From NCBI GenBank assembly GCA_002293965.1, contig DBEG01000014.1:1-9649 (forward strand): a stretch of 9,649 nt of DNA, given 5' to 3'. This document shows positions 5,558 through 9,649 of the stretch, piece by piece. Source of the stretch: Actinobacteria bacterium UBA912. GTDB taxonomy: Bacteria; Actinomycetota; Coriobacteriia; Anaerosomatales; UBA912. A program made the translations under genes and the position numbers. Within the stretch, counting starts at the first letter, position 1, and every line of letters starts with the position of its first letter. The notes under the pieces are model-generated. The model ran no database searches. It saw nothing but the letters and a program-made list of their open reading frames with translations, and had not been told where the DNA came from.

Positions 5558-8203
5558 TCAGCCCTGGGAGCCTGGATCCGACAGCATCTGGCGTGCCCGG
5601 TCAAGGGCCGCATCGATCCCCGCGGCGTCCTTGCCTCCAGCCTGGGCCATCGAGGGTCTTCCGCCGCCGCCGCCGCCGATAGCCGGTGCGATCGCCTTGA
5701 TGATCCCGCCAGCATCGAAGCCCGTATCTACGGCCGTCTTGCCGCCTGCAGCAAGCAGTAGCGGTGCGCCTCCCTGAGGGTCAACGCTTGCGAGCACGAC
5801 CGCCGAGGATTCTCCTGCCCGAACCTTGAGCAGGTCCCAAACCTCGCGCAAAGCCGCCGAGGAGCGGTCAGGCACTCGCGCAATGACGAGTTTATACCCG
5901 ATGTCGACCGCCGAAGCGACCAGCTCATCGACTACCGGCCCAGCGGCATCTGCAAGCGGGCGCTTGGCTGCGTTCTCGGCGTCCTTCAATCGCTTCTGCA
6001 GCGCGATCACGCGGTCGAACACGTCGGTTCGCGGCACGTTCAGGGCCCCTGCGACCCGCAGTAACTCCGTCTCGGCGTTATCGAGCCACTCGAAGGCGTC
6101 GAAGCTCGTTACCGCCTCAATGCGTCGCAGATTCGCGCCGACCGAGCCTTCCGAGACGATCTTGAGCAGCCCGATCTCGCTGGTGCGGGCCACATGGGTG
6201 CCTCCGCAAAGTTCCTTGGAGAAGTTGCCGACCTCGAGCACGCGCACGAAGTCTTCGTATTTCTCGCCGAAGAGTGCGGTCACTCCCGATTCGCGGGCGG
6301 TCGTGAGCGAGGTCTCGTACGCCCTGACCGGGTGGTTCTCCATGATCTTGGCGTTGGTCATGCGCTCGATCTTGTGCAGGACGTCGGCCCCGGGTGCCTC
6401 GAAGTGCGTGAAGTCGAAGCGCATCCTGTCGAAGGTGACGTAGGAACCGGCCTGTCGGACATGGTCGCCGAGCACGAGCTTGAGCGCCCAGTGCAGGATG
6501 TGTGTCGCGGTATGGTTGCGGCGGATGCGCTCTCGGCGAGCAACGTCGATCTCGGCGCTCACGACATCGCCGACCGATAGCAACCCTTCCTCGAGCACGC
6601 CGATGTGCGCCGTGATGCCAGGTAGCGGGAGCTTCGTGTCGCTGACTCTGAAGACGGCACCAGCCTCACTGGTGATCGTCCCGGTGTCGCCCACCTGGCC
6701 ACCCTGCTCACCGTAGAACGGGGTCGCGCTCAGTACGATATCGGCGGAGTGGCCCGCCGCAAGTGAGTCGACGCGAGTCCCGTCCTTCAGGATCGCGACG
6801 ATCGTAGCGTCAGCCTCGTCACGGCTCCAGCCAACGAACTCGATGGCCGCCCCCTCGGCGGCGATGGCGTCGAAAGCGCCGGCGAAGCTCGTCCACGACT
6901 CGTCCTTGACGGCGGCGCGGGCCCTTTGCCGTTGCGCCTCCATCTCCTCGGCGAACGCGGGCATGTCGACGCCGAGGTCCTGCTCGGCGAGTATCTCAGT
7001 GGTCAGCTCGATCGGGAAGCCGAAAGTGTCGTGCAGCTTGAACGCCTGCTTGCCGTCGAAGAGCGCTAGGCCGGCCTCGCGCATGCGATCGGTCTCCTCG
7101 GCGAGGAAAGCGAGGCCCGAGCGCAGGGTCTCGGAGAAACGCGCCTCCTCGGACTCGCAGATCTGCGTGATGAGTCCGCGGTGCTCGGCAAGCTCCGGAT
7201 ACTGAGTGCCGAAGCGCTCGATCACGACTTCGACGAGTGGGCGCATCGAGGGCTCCTGGCGCCCTAGAAGACGTGCGTGACGAACAGCGCGGCGCAGTAG
7301 GCGGCGAAGCACGTAGCCCCGACCCTCGTTGGAGGGCAGGACGCCATCGGCGACCATGAAGGTGACTGCGCGGCTGTGATCGGCCATGATCCGTATGCTG
7401 GTGTCGCGTTTGGCGTCCGCGCCGAATCGCACCCCGGTCAGCTCCTCGACCACCGAGACGATCGCCCGAAGGTCGTCGGTCTCGAAGTTGGAGGCCACCC
7501 GCTGCATGATGGCGGCTACTCGCTCCAGCCCCATGCCGGTGTCGATGCTCTTGTTGGGTAGCGGTTCAAGCGAACCGTCCTCCTGGCGGTCGAACTGCAT
7601 GAAGACAAGGTTCCAGTACTCGAGGAAGCGATCGCAATCGCAACCCGGCTGGCAGTCAGGCGAGCCACAACCGACCGCCTCTCCCTGATCGTAGTAGAGC
7701 TCCGAGCACGGCCCGCAGGGCCCCGTCGGTCCGGCGGACCAGAAGTTGTCGGCCGCGCCTAGGCGCACGATCCTCTCGGCAGGTACGCCGACCTCGTCGC
7801 GCCAGATCGCCTCGGCTTCGTCGTCGTCCTCGTAGATCGAGTACCATATCCGCTCCGGATCGAGGCCCAGAACTTGAGTCGAGAACTCATAAGCCCAGGC
7901 ACACGCCTCGCTCTTGAAGTAATCGCCGAAGCTGAAGTTGCCCAGCATCTCGAAGAAGCTGTGGTGCCTGCCCGTGGTACCGATGATCTCGATGTCGGTG
8001 GTGCACAGGCACTTCTGGCAGGTCACAGCCCTAGCGAACCCGAGACTCTTCACGCCGAGGAAAACGGGCTTGAACTGGACCATGCCCGCACTGGTGAAGA
8101 GCAGCGAGGGATCGTCAGGGACCAGCGAACTGGAAGGCAGTCGGAAAGCTCCCTTCCCCTCGAAGAACGAAAGGTAGGCTTCGCGTATTTCGGCGGATTT
8201 CAA
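5558..8203 (-). CDS. alaS: Alanyl-tRNA synthetase
   Basis: Charges tRNA-Ala in the cytosol; 881 aa, full length. The class II catalytic core begins MKSAEIREAYLSFFEGKG. Motif 2 lies in GRHHSFFEMLGNFSFGDYF (78-96), and motif 3 is TGMGLERV (222-229). The editing domain has the zinc ligands HTATH (564-568) and CGGTH (666-670), so mischarged Ser/Gly should be cleared. The C-Ala domain ends with a six-glycine run then RPSMAQAGG (843-857). Two features deviate from E. coli: a cysteine cluster at Cys179, 184, 188 and 190 (GCGSPDCQPGCDCDR), and CLCTTDI (65-71), where CxRTxDI is usual. The start is TTG 8203, directly behind the TAA of the upstream gene, with GAGGAG 9 nt before it. The N-terminus matches the family exactly there, so TTG is very likely real. 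Confidence 0.98.
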   Translation of the reverse strand: MKSAEIREAYLSFFEGKGAFRLPSSSLVPDDPSLLFTSAGMVQFKPVFLGVKSLGFARAVTCQKCLCTTDIEIIGTTGRHHSFFEMLGNFSFGDYFKSEACAWAYEFSTQVLGLDPERIWYSIYEDDDEAEAIWRDEVGVPAERIVRLGAADNFWSAGPTGPCGPCSELYYDQGEAVGCGSPDCQPGCDCDRFLEYWNLVFMQFDRQEDGSLEPLPNKSIDTGMGLERVAAIMQRVASNFETDDLRAIVSVVEELTGVRFGADAKRDTSIRIMADHSRAVTFMVADGVLPSNEGRGYVLRRLLRRAVRHARLLGRQEPSMRPLVEVVIERFGTQYPELAEHRGLITQICESEEARFSETLRSGLAFLAEETDRMREAGLALFDGKQAFKLHDTFGFPIELTTEILAEQDLGVDMPAFAEEMEAQRQRARAAVKDESWTSFAGAFDAIAAEGAAIEFVGWSRDEADATIVAILKDGTRVDSLAAGHSADIVLSATPFYGEQGGQVGDTGTITSEAGAVFRVSDTKLPLPGITAHIGVLEEGLLSVGDVVSAEIDVARRERIRRNHTATHILHWALKLVLGDHVRQAGSYVTFDRMRFDFTHFEAPGADVLHKIERMTNAKIMENHPVRAYETSLTTARESGVTALFGEKYEDFVRVLEVGNFSKELCGGTHVARTSEIGLLKIVSEGSVGANLRRIEAVTSFDAFEWLDNAETELLRVAGALNVPRTDVFDRVIALQKRLKDAENAAKRPLADAAGPVVDELVASAVDIGYKLVIARVPDRSSAALREVWDLLKVRAGESSAVVLASVDPQGGAPLLLAAGGKTAVDTGFDAGGIIKAIAPAIGGGGGGRPSMAQAGGKDAAGIDAALDRARQMLSDPGSQG
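5660..5677 (-). repeat. Short GGC triplet repeat encoding six glycines in alaS
   Basis: A run of CCG/CGG units (18 nt at 5661-5678 on the plus strand) encodes Gly843-848 of AlaRS. The Gly-rich stretch before RP..AQAGG is a family hallmark, so this is a coding constraint rather than a free microsatellite, though it may be prone to slippage. Confidence 0.7.
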
Positions 8204-9415
8204 TTACGTGCGCTCCTCGTGGTCTGTCCCATCGGGGATGGATGCTTCCTCGGCGGTCTCGCTGTCGCAGCGGCGTTCGTCGACGGTCGTTGAATCGGTT
8301 CTGCGGAACAGCGCGCCTTGCTCAGTGGCGAGCTGTGAGTCTGTGTGCTTCTCGAAATAGTATACGAATACGGCGTTGAGCACACCGGCTATGGGTACGG
8401 CGAAGAGCATACCGGCGAATCCGGCGACTTGCGCCCCGACCAACAGCGAGAAGATTATGAGGACGGGATGGATGTTGACGGTGTCTGACATGATCCGCGG
8501 TGAGAGTACCAGGGATTCGAGCTGCTGGAGCACGAAGATCCAGAGCACAGTGTAAAGAACCAGGATCGGGCTGACGAATGCCGCCGATATCGCAGCGATC
8601 AAGCCCGCGACAATCGGCCCTACATAGGGAACGAAGTTCGTCACTCCCGCGATGATCCCGATGATGGCCGCGTACGGAACTCCTAGTATCTGAAGTCCGA
8701 GCCAAGTCAGGGTTCCCACAATGAACGCGATCATGCTTTGTCCGCGAAGCCATCCCTCTACAACGTCAGTGACCCGCCGCAACACGGCTACCAGGTCTTC
8801 ACGCCTCCTGACCCCGCCGAGGCGCAGCAGTTCGTCCTTGAAGACCGGCATGTCCTTGAGTGCGAAGAATGCCAGTGCCAGCGCAAGGAAGAGCATGATG
8901 ATAAAGCTCGCCAACCTGCCACCGATCCCGAGCACAGCAGTCGCCAGCGATGCCGACCAAGCAGCAAGCTGCCTTGATATGCTCTCCTGAGCGGCGAAGA
9001 CAGCGTCCTTGACCCAGATGGGGACCTGCATGTCGGTATATTGAGCCTGCAGTCGGAACCAAAGTCTGCTGGCAGACTCGTAGTACCCGGGGAAGGCAGA
9101 GATGAAATCCCGTGCCTGCTCCACCAAGGACGGGATCACGAACACGCCGAAGAGCGAGATGACGATGATGCCGACCAAGTAGCAGACTGCCACGGCCTTG
9201 CCGCGAGACAAGCCCTTGGCCTCCAGCGCGGCCACAGGCCGCCGAAGAACGAAGACCAGCAGCATCGCAAGCACGAATGGCGCGAATACCGCCGATATCC
9301 TGGTAAGCAGCCACAAGGCTGCGACAAGCAGTATCGCGATGCCGATGATCGTCCAGACCATGATCCCGCGTCTGATCAGTCTGGCCGAGAGCCCCCCTTG
9401 TTCCACTAGTCTCAT
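8204..9415 (-). CDS. AI-2E family transporter (PerM/TqsA-like membrane protein)
   Basis: A 403-aa multi-pass membrane protein. Hydrophobic segments lie at about 20-38, 42-58, 75-95, 160-186, 228-245, 249-280, 283-297 and 316-353. Family landmarks are VVEGWLRGQ (218-226), TNFVPYVGPIVAGLIAA (259-275), and the C-terminal NIHPVLIIFSLLVGAQVAGF then GMLFAVPIAGVLNAV (314-349). Members have been linked to AI-2 export or Na+/H+ antiport, but most, including those next to alaS, have no proven substrate, so no quorum-sensing role should be assumed. A hydrophilic, acidic tail of about 48 residues follows the last helix. The start is ATG 9415, overlapping the sigma factor stop as ATGA with AAGGA 3 nt upstream; ATG 9361 (MVWTIIG) is a weaker alternative. 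It abuts alaS with no gap. Confidence 0.92.
   Translation of the reverse strand: MRLVEQGGLSARLIRRGIMVWTIIGIAILLVAALWLLTRISAVFAPFVLAMLLVFVLRRPVAALEAKGLSRGKAVAVCYLVGIIVISLFGVFVIPSLVEQARDFISAFPGYYESASRLWFRLQAQYTDMQVPIWVKDAVFAAQESISRQLAAWSASLATAVLGIGGRLASFIIMLFLALALAFFALKDMPVFKDELLRLGGVRRREDLVAVLRRVTDVVEGWLRGQSMIAFIVGTLTWLGLQILGVPYAAIIGIIAGVTNFVPYVGPIVAGLIAAISAAFVSPILVLYTVLWIFVLQQLESLVLSPRIMSDTVNIHPVLIIFSLLVGAQVAGFAGMLFAVPIAGVLNAVFVYYFEKHTDSQLATEQGALFRRTDSTTVDERRCDSETAEEASIPDGTDHEERT
8213..8218 (-). promoter_or_regulatory. Ribosome binding site for the TTG start of alaS
   Basis: GAGGAG lies 9 nt before TTG 8203, within the last codons of the AI-2E family gene. Together with the zero-gap TAATTG junction it supports the non-ATG start and coupled translation. 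Confidence 0.65.
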
Positions 9416-9649
9416 CCTTCCTTGACGATGTTCTCACGCAAGATGCGCAACGATCTTCTAAGGATCCGCGACACCTGCATCTGTGAAAGTCCCATCTTCG
9501 TAGCGATCTCGCTTTGTGTCATGCCGCGGTAGAATCGCCAATATAGTACGGCCTGTTCGCTAGCGTCCAGTTTCTTCAACGCCGAGGACAGCACATCGCG
9601 GTCTTCGACCAACTTCATCAGTGAATCATCTTCGCCGATGTACTCAAGG
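9412..9649 (-). CDS. RNA polymerase sigma factor, SigB/SigF/SigG type, C-terminal fragment
   Basis: The 5' part lies beyond the right edge; the last 78 residues are visible. They read LEYIGEDDSL, then an acidic/basic helix (MKLVEDRDVLSSALKKL), then sigma region 4: DASEQAVLYWRFYRGMTQSE followed by I-A-T-K-M-G-L-S-Q-M-Q-V-S-R-I-L-R-R-S. The turn 'GmTQsEIA..mGlSQMqVSRilrrsl' is the region 4.2 helix-turn-helix that reads the -35 element. The SQMQVSR wording and the 'iG.eD..l...ed...l..al..L' lead are typical of the SigB/SigF/SigG class used for stress or developmental genes, not of the primary sigma factor. The frame stays open to the window edge, so the internal Met at 9618 is not the start. The stop overlaps the AI-2E family gene by 4 nt. 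No anti-sigma gene is visible; in other genomes these usually lie upstream, which here is outside the window. Confidence 0.9.
   Translation of the reverse strand, partial: LEYIGEDDSLMKLVEDRDVLSSALKKLDASEQAVLYWRFYRGMTQSEIATKMGLSQMQVSRILRRSLRILRENIVKEG

Noticed and set aside
5661..5678. Triplet microsatellite as a phase-variation tract
   Set aside because: The glycine run it encodes is conserved in AlaRS, the units are triplets so slippage keeps the frame, and alaS is essential.
5826..6443. A 205-codon open frame on the plus strand opposite alaS, rich in Ser/Arg/Thr
   Set aside because: Typical antisense shadow of a GC-rich gene: low-complexity composition and no family resemblance, while alaS beneath is unambiguous.
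8204..9415. Quorum-sensing (AI-2) export system
   Set aside because: The family name is historical; most members have no shown AI-2 role, no luxS or Lsr gene is in the window, and the position next to alaS gives no support.

Overview
The window is a densely packed, single-strand stretch of bacterial chromosome. Eleven genes all read on the minus strand, so transcription runs from high to low coordinates. GC content is moderately high: 60-base lines counted by eye range from about 48% to 67%. GTG and TTG starts are frequent, and most neighbouring genes overlap or abut. The order AI-2E permease - alaS - ruvX - mltG - aroE followed by a type IV pilus/type II secretion ATPase, with a SigB/SigF-type sigma factor at the head, suggests a Gram-positive actinobacterial lineage, most likely Coriobacteriia or a relative. 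yqeG next to aroE is a link otherwise familiar from Firmicutes. The lineage is inferred from gene order and protein character, not from a search.

Layout in the direction of transcription: the C-terminal part of a sigma-70 family factor (9649-9412, truncated by the window edge); an AI-2E family membrane protein (9415-8204); alanyl-tRNA synthetase alaS (8203-5558, TTG start); the RuvX/YqgF nuclease-fold protein (5552-5121); the peptidoglycan transglycosylase mltG (about 5131-4052); an ABC transporter ATPase (4055-3078) and its ABC-2 type permease (3077-2346); an exported or membrane-anchored TPR-like protein (2337-1648); the YqeG HAD-family phosphatase (1624-1130); shikimate dehydrogenase aroE (about 1075-191); and the first 64 codons of a GspE/PilB-type ATPase (194-1).

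Junctions are tight. Stop/start overlaps of 4 nt occur at sigma/AI-2E, mltG/ABC ATPase and aroE/pilB. Junctions of zero gap occur at AI-2E/alaS and ABC ATPase/permease. The longest intergenic stretch is only about 37-54 nt (yqeG/aroE), and it holds a 7-bp hairpin without a T-tract. I see no convincing internal promoter or terminator, so the set can be read as one long operon whose ends lie outside the window. There is no gene-free stretch above 300 bases.

The genes mix housekeeping functions (tRNA charging, rRNA/ribosome maturation, murein chain termination, chorismate synthesis) with a regulatory sigma factor and a three-gene ABC transporter/TPR unit whose substrate is unknown. The unit most worth a second look is that ABC ATPase - permease - TPR - yqeG block, which sits between mltG and aroE where other actinobacteria have the two adjacent. 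I found no CRISPR array, tRNA, rRNA, insertion sequence or phage feature.
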